NCBI RefSeq assembly: GCF_002217435.1
Contig: NZ_MUHF01000023.1
Span: 1-64,000, forward strand
Direction: 5' to 3'
Origin: Flavobacterium reichenbachii
Lineage (GTDB): Bacteria; Bacteroidota; Bacteroidia; Flavobacteriales; Flavobacteriaceae
DNA: 64,000 nucleotides
Notes under the pieces: generated by a model
The model's database searches: none
What the model saw: the letters and a program-made list of their open reading frames with translations, nothing else
What the model was told of the DNA's origin: nothing
Translations under genes and position numbers: made by a program
Shown: positions 16,831 to 26,062 of the stretch, in pieces
How positions within the stretch are numbered: position 1 is the first letter of the stretch
How the letters are laid out: the number at the start of each line of letters is the position of its first letter

Positions 16831-19197
16831 ATGAAAAACACGATTCAAGTTGGATTTTGGGAAAAACTTGCCCGAATTATACTTAAAAACAGAATAACAA
16901 TACTAATTGTGCTTTCTGCTTTAACAATATTCCTTGCTTTTCAATGGAAAAACCTTTCTATGACTTATACAGAAGCAAATCTGCTTCCTAAAGATCATAT
17001 TGCAAATAAAGAATATCAGAAATTCTTATCCAAATTTGGCGAAGAAGGTAATCTTGTGGTTATAGGTTTTAAAGACCCAAAGTTTTTTACTCCAAAAAAT
17101 TACGCTGCCTGGAATGAATTGATGACCGGTTTAAAAAAATCGAAAGAAGTAGATTTGGTAGTTTCCTTAAATGATTTAAAAAAATTAGAAAAAGATACTG
17201 TAAACCAAAAATTTATTTTAGCTCCGTTTATAGATCAAAGTAAAACGCTGGATCCTGCTTATTTAAAAAGTGTTCAGTATGATTTGTTTCACAATCTGCC
17301 TTTTTACGAAGGATTATTATTTAACAAAGAAAGCGGCAGTGTTCGTTCTGCGATTTACATCAACAAAGATTTAGTAAATACTGCCGAAAGAAAGACTTTT
17401 ATTCTTGAAAACTTAGTTCCAAAAATCGATAAATTCGAAAAAACAACCGGAGTTGATCTTCGCGTTTCGGGAATGCCTTACATCAGAACGATCAATGCAG
17501 ATAATATGAAAGGCGAAATTGGTCTTTTTATTGGTGCAGCTTTGCTTACTGTTTCTCTGATTTTCTTTTTCTTTTTTCGTTCTTTCAGAGCCACTTTTAT
17601 TTCGATTTGTATTTTAATTGTGGGTGTAATCTGGTCGTTTGGAACACTCGGATTATTTGGTTATAAAATCACGATTTTAACAGCAATTATTCCGCCGCTT
17701 ATTATTGTAATCGGTATCACCAACTGTATTTTCCTGATTAATAAATATCAGCAGGAAATCAAACTGCACAACAATCAGGCAAAAGCTTTACAGCGTGTTA
17801 TTTCTAAAATTGGAGTTGCAACTTTGATGACGAATTTGACCACTGCAATTGGTTTTGCAACGTTTATGATTACCGGAAATGATTTGCTTTTTGAATTTGG
17901 TCTGGTAACATCTATTAATGTGATTTCTGTTTATTTACTGACACTTTTTATTGTGCCAATTGTTTATAGTTTCCTGCCGCTGCCAAAAGAAAAACATTTA
18001 TATCATTTGACTAAAACTTATATTTCGACTTTATTGAATGGGGTTGAAAACGTAGTTAAAAATAAAAGAAAAACGGTTTATATTATTTACGGACTGCTTT
18101 TAGTTTTTAGTGTAATTGGAGTTTCACAAATGAAAGTTTCCGGAAGTTTAATTGGTGAAATGCCAAAAAGCGCTTCGTTTTTTAAAGATATTATTTTTTA
18201 CGAAAAAGAGTTTAACGGTGTAATGCCACTCGAAATTATGATTGACACCAAACATAAAAAAGGTGTCATGAAGCTGTCGACGATGCGTAAAATGGATGAA
18301 CTGCAAAGTACTATTGAAGAAATGCCAGAATTATCTAAGCCGGTTTCTGTTGTTAATTTGGTAAAATATGCAAAGCAGGCTTTTTACAACGGAAAACCAG
18401 AATATTATCAATTGCCGACTTCTCAGGAACAGACTTTTATTTTAGGTTATGCGAAGAATGCAACGAAAAACAGCAAAGAAAATTTGATGAAAGCTTATGT
18501 TGATTCTACCGGACAATACGCGAGAATTACGACTTTTATGAAAGACATCGGAACCGATGAAATGGCAAAAGTGGAGAAAAAATTACATTCTAAAATTGAT
18601 GAAATTTTTCCTAAAGATCGTTTTGAGGTTACCGTTACCGGAAAAGCATTGGTTTTCCAGAAAGGAACTTCATATTTGGTAGACAACTTAATCGAGTCCT
18701 TGATTTTTGCAATTTTGACTATTGCAGTTTTAATTTTGTATTTATTCCGTTCTTTCAAAATGGTTTTGGCTTCTGTTATTACAAACATTTTACCACTTTG
18801 CATTACCTCAGGATTAATGGGCTATCTTGGAATTCCGCTAAAACCTTCTACAATTTTAGTATTTAGCATTGCTTTTGGAATTTCAGTAGATAATGCAATT
18901 CAGTTTATGGCGAAGTATCGACACGATTTACTTCAAAGTAACGGAAAAGTTAAAAAATCTGTTTTCAGTGCATTAAGAGAAACCGGAATTAGTACTTTTT
19001 ATACATCTGTAGTTTTAATTTTAGGTTTTGCCACTTTTACACTTTCAAGCTTTAGCGGTACCATTGCGCTTGGAGGATTGATTTCTTGCACTTTGGCTTT
19101 TGCGATGTTTGCAAATTTAGTTGTATTGCCTTCACTGGTTTTGACTTTTGAGAAGAAGAAAACTAAGAAAGAGGAATTGGAGGGATTGGATAAGTAA
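16831..19197 (+). CDS. RND-superfamily exporter (MMPL/HpnN-like)
   Basis: A 788-residue membrane protein made of two homologous halves, each with one helix, a large extracytoplasmic domain and five further helices. The first half runs to about 395 (helix at 21-37; cluster at ~227-385 with IIPPLIIVIGITNCIFLINKY). The second starts near 410 and ends with LVLPSLVLTF. GISVDNAIQFMAKYRHD in the second cluster carries the acidic residue of the proton relay. The size and layout fit the MMPL/patched-like exporters of lipids or hopanoids rather than the ~1000-residue drug pumps, and there is no adjacent membrane-fusion protein. The substrate is unknown. Confidence 0.88.
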   Translation: MKNTIQVGFWEKLARIILKNRITILIVLSALTIFLAFQWKNLSMTYTEANLLPKDHIANKEYQKFLSKFGEEGNLVVIGFKDPKFFTPKNYAAWNELMTGLKKSKEVDLVVSLNDLKKLEKDTVNQKFILAPFIDQSKTLDPAYLKSVQYDLFHNLPFYEGLLFNKESGSVRSAIYINKDLVNTAERKTFILENLVPKIDKFEKTTGVDLRVSGMPYIRTINADNMKGEIGLFIGAALLTVSLIFFFFFRSFRATFISICILIVGVIWSFGTLGLFGYKITILTAIIPPLIIVIGITNCIFLINKYQQEIKLHNNQAKALQRVISKIGVATLMTNLTTAIGFATFMITGNDLLFEFGLVTSINVISVYLLTLFIVPIVYSFLPLPKEKHLYHLTKTYISTLLNGVENVVKNKRKTVYIIYGLLLVFSVIGVSQMKVSGSLIGEMPKSASFFKDIIFYEKEFNGVMPLEIMIDTKHKKGVMKLSTMRKMDELQSTIEEMPELSKPVSVVNLVKYAKQAFYNGKPEYYQLPTSQEQTFILGYAKNATKNSKENLMKAYVDSTGQYARITTFMKDIGTDEMAKVEKKLHSKIDEIFPKDRFEVTVTGKALVFQKGTSYLVDNLIESLIFAILTIAVLILYLFRSFKMVLASVITNILPLCITSGLMGYLGIPLKPSTILVFSIAFGISVDNAIQFMAKYRHDLLQSNGKVKKSVFSALRETGISTFYTSVVLILGFATFTLSSFSGTIALGGLISCTLAFAMFANLVVLPSLVLTFEKKKTKKEELEGLDK

Positions 19198-19235
19198 GTT
19201 TCAGTAAAGCACACGAACAAAAGTCATTCACAAGT

Positions 19236-20081
19236 ATGAAAAAAATAATCCTGTTAATTCTTATATTGAATATCAACTCAACATTCTCTCAAAATTATGT
19301 TGCGAATCTAAACTTAATGTCTTCTCAAAATTATTTTGAGGGAAAAAATTTATACTGCAAATCTGAGAATCCTGAGGCTTTAAAATTATTTAATGTAGGA
19401 ATAGAAACACTATATCTAAATAGTTCTTTAAATAAAAAATATCTTGAAAAAACCATGTCTTGTTTCTTTAGTGCTTATAAAAAAGATACGACATTTTGTG
19501 ATGCATTATTTTTTACAGGTTACACTTTAAGACTGTTAAATGACCCAAAAGCTCTGCCTCTTTATATTGCTGCAGATAGTGTATTTAAAAAATCGATTGA
19601 ATTTAAAACCAACTTAGCAGCAGAATGCTTAAGATATGGCAATGAAAAAACTATCAAAATTGCTAGAAAAAAATACACTGAAATAATCAAACTATTGCCA
19701 GAAAGTCCCGAGGGCTATTATGGGTTTGCACTTACTTCACCTATTTTAGGAGATTACGAAAAAGGATTAGAAAATATAAATATTGCGGTTGAAAAATACA
19801 AAATCATAAATCCAAAATTAAAGGATGATGTGATTTATTTACAAGGAATTTTACTTTCAATGAATAATAGGCACAATGAGGCTTTGGAAAACTTAGAGAA
19901 AGTTTATTCTTCATATAAAAAAGATTTCAATTTTAAAGTTTATTATTCTTTGTCTCTTTTAAAAGTCTCCGAAGAAAAGAAAGATGACAAAATGAAAAAG
20001 AAGGCATTAAGCATTTACGAAAAAATAGAAGAGAAAGATCAAATTCCTAAGGAAGTAAAAGACCAATTGGTGTTTTCTTAA
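19236..20081 (+). CDS. Secreted TPR-like protein, unknown
   Basis: A 281-residue protein with an N-terminal signal peptide (MKKIILLILILNINSTFSQ). The rest is helical; segments such as LKLFNVGIETLYLN, PEGYYGFALTSPILGDYEKGLENINIAVEKY and NRHNEALENLEKVYSSYKKD look like tetratricopeptide repeats, implying a protein-interaction role in the periplasm. I cannot assign a function. It is 38 bp after the RND exporter gene in the same direction and may share its transcript. Confidence 0.7.
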   Translation: MKKIILLILILNINSTFSQNYVANLNLMSSQNYFEGKNLYCKSENPEALKLFNVGIETLYLNSSLNKKYLEKTMSCFFSAYKKDTTFCDALFFTGYTLRLLNDPKALPLYIAADSVFKKSIEFKTNLAAECLRYGNEKTIKIARKKYTEIIKLLPESPEGYYGFALTSPILGDYEKGLENINIAVEKYKIINPKLKDDVIYLQGILLSMNNRHNEALENLEKVYSSYKKDFNFKVYYSLSLLKVSEEKKDDKMKKKALSIYEKIEEKDQIPKEVKDQLVFS

Positions 20082-20154
20082 TTGTAGAATACTAGTTCGA
20101 TTCCTCGTTCCGCGGAATGACAACTTCGCCCAAAAATGGTTCTTATAAAAACGA

Positions 20155-20236
20155 GTGCCCTAGCCCTGATAGAAGCGACATCCTTTTTCTTGCTCCTTTA
20201 GCAAGAAAAAGATATAGCGGATAGCAGGAAACAGCT
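20155..20236 (+). ncRNA. Candidate structured RNA resembling the Flavo-1 motif
   Basis: A perfect 12-bp hairpin pairs 20183-20194 (CTTTTTCTTGCT) with 20200-20211 across a 5-base loop. It is enclosed by symmetric GATAG boxes (20168-20172 and 20220-20224), outside which CCTG (20165-20168) pairs with CAGG (20225-20228). This GATAG...GCGGATAG architecture recurs between genes in flavobacterial genomes, and I believe it is the Flavo-1 RNA, but the match is from memory. The element ends about 25 bp before the asnS -7 box, so it is upstream of, not within, the predicted asnS transcript. Confidence 0.55.
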
Positions 20237-20258
20237 TCAAAAATTAATTATTATCGTT

Positions 20259-20266
20259 TATATTTG
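20259..20266 (+). promoter_or_regulatory. asnS promoter, -7 box
   Basis: TATATTTG, a full match to TAnnTTTG, lies 44 bp before the asnS ATG. Confidence 0.65.
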
Positions 20267-20310
20267 CAGTTATTACACAACAATAATTTAATTTCAATAT
20301 TATATATAAA

Positions 20311-21756
20311 ATGAAACACACAAAGGTTAAAGACTTATTAAACAGTACGACGACGCTTCAGGAGGTTAATGCAAAAGGATGGGTGAGAACTTTTAGAAAT
20401 AATCAGTTCATCGCGCTTAACGACGGTTCTACCATTAATAATATACAATGTGTTGTTGATTTTGAAAATACACCGGAAGAAACTTTAAAAAGAATCACGA
20501 CTGGAGCTGCGGTTTCAGTAATTGGAACTTTGGTAGAGAGTAAAGGTGCTGGTCAGAAATATGAAATTCAAGTTTCAAAAATTGAAATTCTTGGAGATTC
20601 TGATGCAGAGAAATTCCCAATGCAGCCAAAGAAACACTCATTGGAATTTTTACGTGAAAATGCACATTTACGCGTTCGTACAAATGCTTTTGGAGCAATT
20701 ATGCGTGTGCGTTCGGTATTGTCATTTGCGGTTCATAAATATTTTCAGGAAAAAGGATTTGTGTATGTAAATACGCCAATTATCACGGGAGCTGATGCTG
20801 AAGGTGCAGGAGAAATGTTTCAGGTAACTTCATTGCCTTTGGATAATTTGCCAAAAAATGAAGAAGGAAACATTGATTTCAAAAAAGATTTCTTCGGAAA
20901 ACATACAAACTTAACGGTTTCTGGACAATTAGAAGGGGAAACTTTTGCGATGGCTTTGGGTCAGATTTATACTTTTGGACCAACTTTTAGAGCTGAAAAT
21001 TCTAATACTTCTCGTCACTTGGCAGAGTTCTGGATGATTGAGCCGGAAGTTGCTTTCAATGACCTTGATGACAACATGGATTTGGCTGAAGATTTTATTC
21101 AGTACGTAATTAAATATGCGTTAGACAATTGTCAGGATGATTTGAAATTCCTGGAAGGAAGACTTTTAGAAGAAGAAAAATCAAAACCACAAGCAGACAG
21201 AAGTGAAATGGCGTTGTTGGAGAAATTGAACTTTGTTTTGGAGAACAACTTCAAACGTGTTTCTTATACTGAAGCAATTGATATTTTAAGAGATTCAACT
21301 CCAAATAAAAAGAAAAAATTTCAATATATCATCAACGAATGGGGAGCTGATTTACAGTCAGAACACGAGCGTTACTTGGTGGAAAAACACTTTAAATGTC
21401 CGGTAATTTTGTTTGATTACCCAGCAAACATTAAAGCGTTTTACATGCGTTTGAACGACAACACAGAACCAGGAAGAGAAACGGTTCGTGCAATGGATAT
21501 CCTTTTCCCAGGAATTGGAGAAATCGTTGGTGGTTCTGAAAGAGAAGAGCGTTACGATGTTTTGGTTGAAAAAATGAAAGCCTTAGAAATCGACGAAGAA
21601 GAATTATACTGGTATTTAGACACGAGAAGATTTGGTTCTGCAACGCATGCTGGTTTCGGTTTAGGATTTGAGCGTTTGGTATTGTTTGTTACAGGTATGA
21701 CAAACATTAGAGACGTAATTCCTTTCCCGAGAACTCCTGGAAGTGCGGAGTTTTAA
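20311..21756 (+). CDS. asnS: Asparagine--tRNA ligase
   Basis: AsnRS charges tRNA-Asn directly. The 481-residue protein has an N-terminal OB-fold anticodon-binding domain (about 1-115, with VNAKGWVRTFRNN and FIALNDGSTINNIQ) and a class II catalytic core: motif 1 near FQEKGFVYVNTPII, motif 2 in FGPTFRAENSNTSRHLAEFW, motif 3 in GFGLGFERLVLFVTG. An insertion near residues 270-345 (LEGRLLEEEKSKPQADRSE) is usual for this phylum. The ending IPFPRTPGSAEF is that of AsnRS and not AspRS. Confidence 0.97.
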   Translation: MKHTKVKDLLNSTTTLQEVNAKGWVRTFRNNQFIALNDGSTINNIQCVVDFENTPEETLKRITTGAAVSVIGTLVESKGAGQKYEIQVSKIEILGDSDAEKFPMQPKKHSLEFLRENAHLRVRTNAFGAIMRVRSVLSFAVHKYFQEKGFVYVNTPIITGADAEGAGEMFQVTSLPLDNLPKNEEGNIDFKKDFFGKHTNLTVSGQLEGETFAMALGQIYTFGPTFRAENSNTSRHLAEFWMIEPEVAFNDLDDNMDLAEDFIQYVIKYALDNCQDDLKFLEGRLLEEEKSKPQADRSEMALLEKLNFVLENNFKRVSYTEAIDILRDSTPNKKKKFQYIINEWGADLQSEHERYLVEKHFKCPVILFDYPANIKAFYMRLNDNTEPGRETVRAMDILFPGIGEIVGGSEREERYDVLVEKMKALEIDEEELYWYLDTRRFGSATHAGFGLGFERLVLFVTGMTNIRDVIPFPRTPGSAEF

Positions 21757-21765
21757 TCGATTTAG

Positions 21766-21895
21766 TTTAAAAAAGTTTCAAGTTTCAGGTTTCAAGTTAT
21801 TGGAGCTCGAACTAAAATAATAATATTTGTTTCAGGTTTCAAGTTTCAAGTTGTAGCACGTTCTGCAACCTGAAACTTGAAACTTGAAACTTTTA
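21766..21895. repeat. GTTTCAAG minisatellite and fold-back
   Basis: The asnS-rpoN gap is built from AGTTTCAAGTTTCAGGTTTCAAGTT and, near 21860-21892, its complement (CCTGAAACTTGAAACTTGAAAC), so the strand can fold into a long hairpin of about 24 paired bases. It could end the asnS transcript; it contains no gene. Confidence 0.7.
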
Positions 21896-21905
21896 ACAAA
21901 ATCAA

Positions 21906-23366
21906 ATGCTAAAGCAATTTTTAAATTTAAAATTATCCCAAAAATTATCTCCACAGCAAATACAGCTGATGAAGTTAATTCAATTGCCAACGCAAGCTTT
22001 TGAACAGCGTTTATTAGAAGAAATGAACGAAAATCCGGCTTTGGAAGCTGGAAAAGAAGACGAATACGAAGCCGATGAATTCGCTAATGAAGAATATGAC
22101 GATTATGATGATGCTGAATCAGACAGAATTGAAGCAGACGACATTAATATTGACGAATACTTAAGCGACGACGATACTCCAGATTACAAAACTCAGGTTA
22201 ATAATTATAGCGAAGACGAAGAACGCGAAACGCCTTTTGCTTCTCCAATTAGTTTTCATCAGGATTTGATCAATCAGCTGAATACTTTTATCCTGAATGA
22301 CCAAGAGCGTGAAATCGCTGAATTCCTTGTGGGAAGTATTGATGACATGGGTTACATCCGCAGAAGCGTTCCGGATATTGTAGACGACATGGCTTTTACT
22401 CAGGGAATTTATACTGATGACGCAATGGTCGAAAAAATGCTTCATGTTATTCACGAACTCGAACCTTCGGGCGTTGGCGCGCGTGACTTGCAGGAATGCT
22501 TACTATTGCAATTGAAGCATAAAACGCCGACAGAATACGTTGATCTGGCGATTGATATTATCGAAAATCAGTTTGATGCTTTTACCAAAAAACATTACGA
22601 TAAACTGCTTCAAAAATACGGTGTTTCGAACGAACAGCTTAAAAAAGCGATTCACGAAATTGAAAGATTGAACCCAAAACCGGGAGGATCATACACCGGA
22701 AACAATAAAGTTACCGAGAATGTGGTTCCTGATTTTGCCATCAGAATTATTGACGGCGAACTGGAGTTGACCTTAAACGGAAGAAATGCTCCGTCTTTGC
22801 ACGTTTCTAAAGATTATCAGGAAATGATGCAGACCTACAAAGATTCTCGTGATAAATCATCGGCACAAAAAGATGCCGTTCAGTTTATTAAACAAAAACT
22901 GGATTCGGCTAAATGGTTTATTGATGCGATCAGACAGCGTCAGGAAACGCTTTTTGTAACGATGAATGCGATTATGCATTATCAGGAAGAATTTTTCTTA
23001 GACGGCGACGAAACCAAGCTAAAACCAATGATCTTAAAAGACATTGCCGATATGGTTGGTTTGGATATTTCGACGATTTCGCGTGTGGCCAACAGCAAAT
23101 ATGTTGAAACGCCATACGGAACAAAACTAATCAAGGAATTTTTCTCTGAAGCGATGAAAAATGATCAGGGAGAAGATGTTTCGACTTTAGAAATCAAAAA
23201 GATTCTTAAAAACACGATTGAGGAAGAAGATAAAAAGAAACCGCTTCCAGACGATCAATTGGCCGAAATCTTAAAAGAAAAAGGATATCCAATTGCAAGA
23301 AGAACTATTGCAAAATATAGAGAACAACTAGATATACCAGTTGCGAGAATGAGAAAGAAGATTTAG
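21906..23366 (+). CDS. rpoN: RNA polymerase sigma-54 factor RpoN
   Basis: Sigma-54 directs polymerase to -24/-12 promoters and needs an AAA+ activator. The 486-residue protein has the glutamine-rich region I (SQKLSPQQIQLMKLIQLPTQAFEQRL), an acidic region II at about 45-110, the core-binding domain, and the C-terminal DNA-binding part with the RpoN box RRTIAKYREQL at about 465-475, which contacts the -24 element. An NtrC-type activator with a GSFTGA loop is encoded at 47407-48753, so its client system is in the same window. It sits downstream of asnS. Confidence 0.97.
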   Translation: MLKQFLNLKLSQKLSPQQIQLMKLIQLPTQAFEQRLLEEMNENPALEAGKEDEYEADEFANEEYDDYDDAESDRIEADDINIDEYLSDDDTPDYKTQVNNYSEDEERETPFASPISFHQDLINQLNTFILNDQEREIAEFLVGSIDDMGYIRRSVPDIVDDMAFTQGIYTDDAMVEKMLHVIHELEPSGVGARDLQECLLLQLKHKTPTEYVDLAIDIIENQFDAFTKKHYDKLLQKYGVSNEQLKKAIHEIERLNPKPGGSYTGNNKVTENVVPDFAIRIIDGELELTLNGRNAPSLHVSKDYQEMMQTYKDSRDKSSAQKDAVQFIKQKLDSAKWFIDAIRQRQETLFVTMNAIMHYQEEFFLDGDETKLKPMILKDIADMVGLDISTISRVANSKYVETPYGTKLIKEFFSEAMKNDQGEDVSTLEIKKILKNTIEEEDKKKPLPDDQLAEILKEKGYPIARRTIAKYREQLDIPVARMRKKI

Positions 23367-23409
23367 TTTTTTTCAACCATATAAGAAATATAAGTTTATT
23401 TTAAGAAAT

Positions 23410-23446
23410 GCCCCGACAAACGAAAGTTTATCGGGGCTGTTTTTTT
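23410..23446 (+). terminator. Intrinsic terminator after rpoN
   Basis: GCCCCGACAAAC (23410-23421) pairs, with one mismatch, with GTTTATCGGGGC (23426-23437) around GAAA, followed by a run of T. It closes the rpoN transcript. Confidence 0.85.
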
Positions 23447-23538
23447 TGCTTTTCCTAATATAAAAACATCCATATTCATTATTAAACTGGACTTCAGTCC
23501 AGTTTATACGCCCAAATTACCATTTGATTTTAAAGAAC

Positions 23539-23572
23539 AAACCCGACAGGTTTCAAAAAACCTGTCGGGTTT
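23539..23572. repeat. Dispersed palindrome AAACCCGACAGGTTT
   Basis: A 15-bp stem (23539-23553 with 23558-23572) around a 4-base loop. The same palindrome occurs at 50723-50753 with a one-base loop. Both lie between genes, just past gene ends, consistent with a mobile or selected intergenic palindrome that may also stop transcription of the minus-strand gene ending at 23594. Confidence 0.75.
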
Positions 23573-23593
23573 ACCAACATTATATCCGTTCAA

Positions 23594-24031
23594 TTATTTA
23601 TACTGATCCGGTAATATTTTCACATTAAACAAAAACGCTTTCTTTTTGTCGGAGTAACTGTAGACCAATATAAAGTCATTTTCTCTAAAAACCTGAAGTC
23701 CTGGATTTGCTTTGGCAGTACTTATCAGACTTTTTTCGATTTCTTCTTTTATCACGTTCACCTCTGCCGTTTCTTTTTCGACATTAAGCAATGTCAAATT
23801 GTATTGTGCAATCTGGGTTTCAGGCAGATTGACGCTATCCAGACGAATTCCTTCCTGAATTACCAAAGGGCAGTTTTTATTGTATTTATCTACTAACTCA
23901 GAGATTTCTGTTTTTACAGTATCAACATTTTTGTAAAAATAAAACTGAATAAAACCAACTAAAATCAATGCAGCTCCAACTGTAATTAACAACCAAATAT
24001 TCTGTTTTTTCTTAGTTTCTTTATTCTGCAT
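23594..24031 (-). CDS. Single-pass membrane protein, unknown
   Basis: A 145-residue protein I do not recognise. A lysine-rich cytoplasmic start is followed by one membrane helix at about 13-31 (IWLLITVGAALILVGFIQF), leaving a ~110-residue periplasmic or surface part with KYNKNCPLVIQEGIRLDSVNL and a strand-rich end (FRENDFILVYSYSDKKKAFLFNV). The periplasmic part holds one cysteine. It follows tdk by 41 bp on the same strand and is probably cotranscribed with it. Confidence 0.65.
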   Translation of the reverse strand: MQNKETKKKQNIWLLITVGAALILVGFIQFYFYKNVDTVKTEISELVDKYNKNCPLVIQEGIRLDSVNLPETQIAQYNLTLLNVEKETAEVNVIKEEIEKSLISTAKANPGLQVFRENDFILVYSYSDKKKAFLFNVKILPDQYK

Positions 24032-24072
24032 TGTAACTTTTGTTTTTTATTGTTTTACGTCAAAAGAGAAAT

Positions 24073-24663
24073 CTATTTCCCCTGGCTTTTTTTCATTGCA
24101 TTATAATAAGCTGCGCGGCTTAACGGCTCATATTCTTCTGTTTCGCCCAGCATTACCAATTTATCGTTATCTGTTTTACGGAAACTGTAATTAGCCAGAT
24201 TTCCTGTTCTGGTGCAAACGGCGTGAACTTTAGTCACATATTCTGCAGTTGCCATAAGTGCCGGCATTGGTCCAAAAGGATTTCCTTTAAAATCCATATC
24301 GAGTCCGGCAACAATCACGCGAATTCCCTGATTGGCGAGATCATTACAAACGGTAACAATTTCGTCATCAAAAAACTGCGCTTCATCAATACCAATAACA
24401 TCACAACCTTGCGCCAAAATCATAATATTGGCAGCTGCGGGAACTGGTGTTGAGCGAATTTCGTTAGAATCGTGAGACACTACCATTTCGTCATGATAGC
24501 GGGTATCAATAGCAGGTTTAAAAATTTCGACTCTTTGTTTGGCAAATTGAGCACGTTTTAATCTGCGGATTAACTCCTCGGTTTTACCCGAAAACATTGA
24601 TCCACAAATAACTTCAATCCAACCAAACTGTTCTTTGTGATTTACTGTATTTTCGAGAAACAT
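24073..24663 (-). CDS. tdk: Thymidine kinase
   Basis: Thymidine kinase salvages thymidine to dTMP. The type II enzyme features are present: P-loop GSMFSGKTEELIRRL near residues 17-31, the Walker-B-like VIGIDEAQFFDDEI, DMDFKGNPFGPMPALMATAEYVTK, and a C-terminal tyrosine-rich lasso region (EYEPLSRAAYYN). I start it at the ATG 24663 (MFLENTVNHKEQF), giving 196 residues, the usual size; an in-frame start at 24756 would add 31 residues with no family counterpart. The zinc-finger cysteines are reduced here: only VHAVCTRTG is seen, so the C-terminal pair of the typical structure is missing. Confidence 0.93.
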   Translation of the reverse strand: MFLENTVNHKEQFGWIEVICGSMFSGKTEELIRRLKRAQFAKQRVEIFKPAIDTRYHDEMVVSHDSNEIRSTPVPAAANIMILAQGCDVIGIDEAQFFDDEIVTVCNDLANQGIRVIVAGLDMDFKGNPFGPMPALMATAEYVTKVHAVCTRTGNLANYSFRKTDNDKLVMLGETEEYEPLSRAAYYNAMKKSQGK

Positions 24664-24899
24664 TTTGTATTTTTCTACCTTTAAAGATGAATAGTTTTTA
24701 TTACTTTGTACTGGTAATAATCTGACGTAAAAAAATTGCTGTTCTACGTTTTTCAAAAATAGAAAAATTTTATCAAATCAGGGATGAGCAATCACTTATT
24801 AACAGAAATAAAAAATTATCTTTTAGATTTCTATTTAGAATAAAGACATTCAATTACAAAACATACTAAAATACCCTATTCACTATAATTTCAACAGTT

Positions 24900-25958
24900 A
24901 TGAAAAAAAAATTGGAAGCCGATTTAATCAGCATTGCACATCGAATTTTAAAGCTTAAAAACAAATCCGATATCAATCAATTGTATCTTGAAACACAGAA
25001 ATTATATGAAAAATTAGCAATATTAAAATTTGTAGAAGAGAATTTTGACGCTGTAAAACCAACAATCGGACAAAGTGATATTACTTCTGAATTAGAAACA
25101 ATTTTTGACAAAGAGGAAACATTACCTGCAGCAACTTCAATAGAAACTCCAGCTGCAGTTGGCACAATAGAACTTGCAGCATCTTATGAACCAGAAGTTA
25201 CAGAAGAAAAGGCTGCCGAAGTGAATGAACCACTTACTGAGAAAGCAGCACAACCAATCGCTGCAGAAGTTATTGAACCCATCGCTGAGAAAACAGAAGA
25301 ACCAATTGCTGCTGAAATCATTGAACCTGTTATAGAAAAAACAGAAGAACCGATTGTTTCAGAAATTATTGAATTAGAAGCGGAGAAAGAAAGTGAAAAA
25401 ATAGAAGAGCCTAAAAATGACATTGAGGAACTTTCTTTTACGACAAAAAGCATTTTAAATCCAATTCCGGATTTTAAGCCTGCTTTTGAATTGACAGAAG
25501 AGCCAAAGGAAGAAATAAAAGAAACTATTGAAACAAAACCAAATCCGGCTCAAATACTGTTTGAGGATTTAGGAATTAATTATGCTGATGCTCAGTTTGT
25601 AAAAGTTGACAGCTTTGAAGCCGTTTCTCCTGCCCCATCAACTCCTGACTTTAAAGAGACTAAAACAGCACCAAATGTCGTTATAGAAAAAACAGAATCA
25701 AGACCGTCAACGCTAAATGAAAAACTAGCAAAAGGTTTTCATATTGATTTGAATGATCGAATTGCCTTTACCAAAAATCTTTTCGGAAACAGCACTGAAG
25801 ATTACAGCCGCGTTTTAAATCAATTATTAACTTTTGATTCGTACAGCGAAGCAGTTGATTTTATCGAAAACATGGTAAAACCAGATTATAATAATTGGGA
25901 AGGAAAAGACGATTACGCAGAGCGTTTTCTAGGAATTGTAGAAAAGAAATTCTCATAA
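24900..25958 (+). CDS. Acidic repeat-containing protein, unknown
   Basis: A 352-residue soluble protein without signal peptide or membrane helix. Residues 1-60 form a helical N-domain (IAHRILKLKNKSDINQLYLE). The middle (about 75-250) is a highly acidic Glu/Pro/Ala tract with roughly 16-residue repeats of the type EPIAAEIIEPVIEKTE, three to four times. The C-terminal ~85 residues (LNEKLAKGFHIDLNDRIAFTKNLFGNSTEDYSRVLNQL) form a second helical domain that is the likely conserved part. Such an order of two small domains with a flexible acidic linker occurs in uncharacterised flavobacterial proteins. It stands upstream of rsmI. Confidence 0.65.
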   Translation: MKKKLEADLISIAHRILKLKNKSDINQLYLETQKLYEKLAILKFVEENFDAVKPTIGQSDITSELETIFDKEETLPAATSIETPAAVGTIELAASYEPEVTEEKAAEVNEPLTEKAAQPIAAEVIEPIAEKTEEPIAAEIIEPVIEKTEEPIVSEIIELEAEKESEKIEEPKNDIEELSFTTKSILNPIPDFKPAFELTEEPKEEIKETIETKPNPAQILFEDLGINYADAQFVKVDSFEAVSPAPSTPDFKETKTAPNVVIEKTESRPSTLNEKLAKGFHIDLNDRIAFTKNLFGNSTEDYSRVLNQLLTFDSYSEAVDFIENMVKPDYNNWEGKDDYAERFLGIVEKKFS

Positions 25959-26045
25959 ACACGAATTTCACAGATTTACACTAATTAATTTTTGTGAAAT
26001 TTTAGCACTTTAATCATTTCGTGTTAATTCGTGCAATCTGTGTTA
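25959..26045. repeat. Dispersed CACGAATTTCACAGATT palindrome
   Basis: ACACGAATTTCACAGATTTACACTAATT on the left pairs broadly with GTGTTAATTCGTGCAATCTGTGTT on the right. Relatives occur at 26788-26848 and 27388-27474. The short ATG at 26021 upstream of rsmI lies inside this repeat, so I do not use it as a start. Confidence 0.65.
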
Positions 26046-26062
26046 AATATTTAAAATTAATT

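Noticed and set aside
24664..24756. Longer N-terminus for thymidine kinase
   Set aside because: The added 31 residues do not fit the family and the ATG at 24663 gives the normal start.
26021..26062. Longer N-terminus for RsmI
   Set aside because: The upstream ATG is inside a dispersed palindrome, and MSKLYIVPTPIGN is the usual family start.
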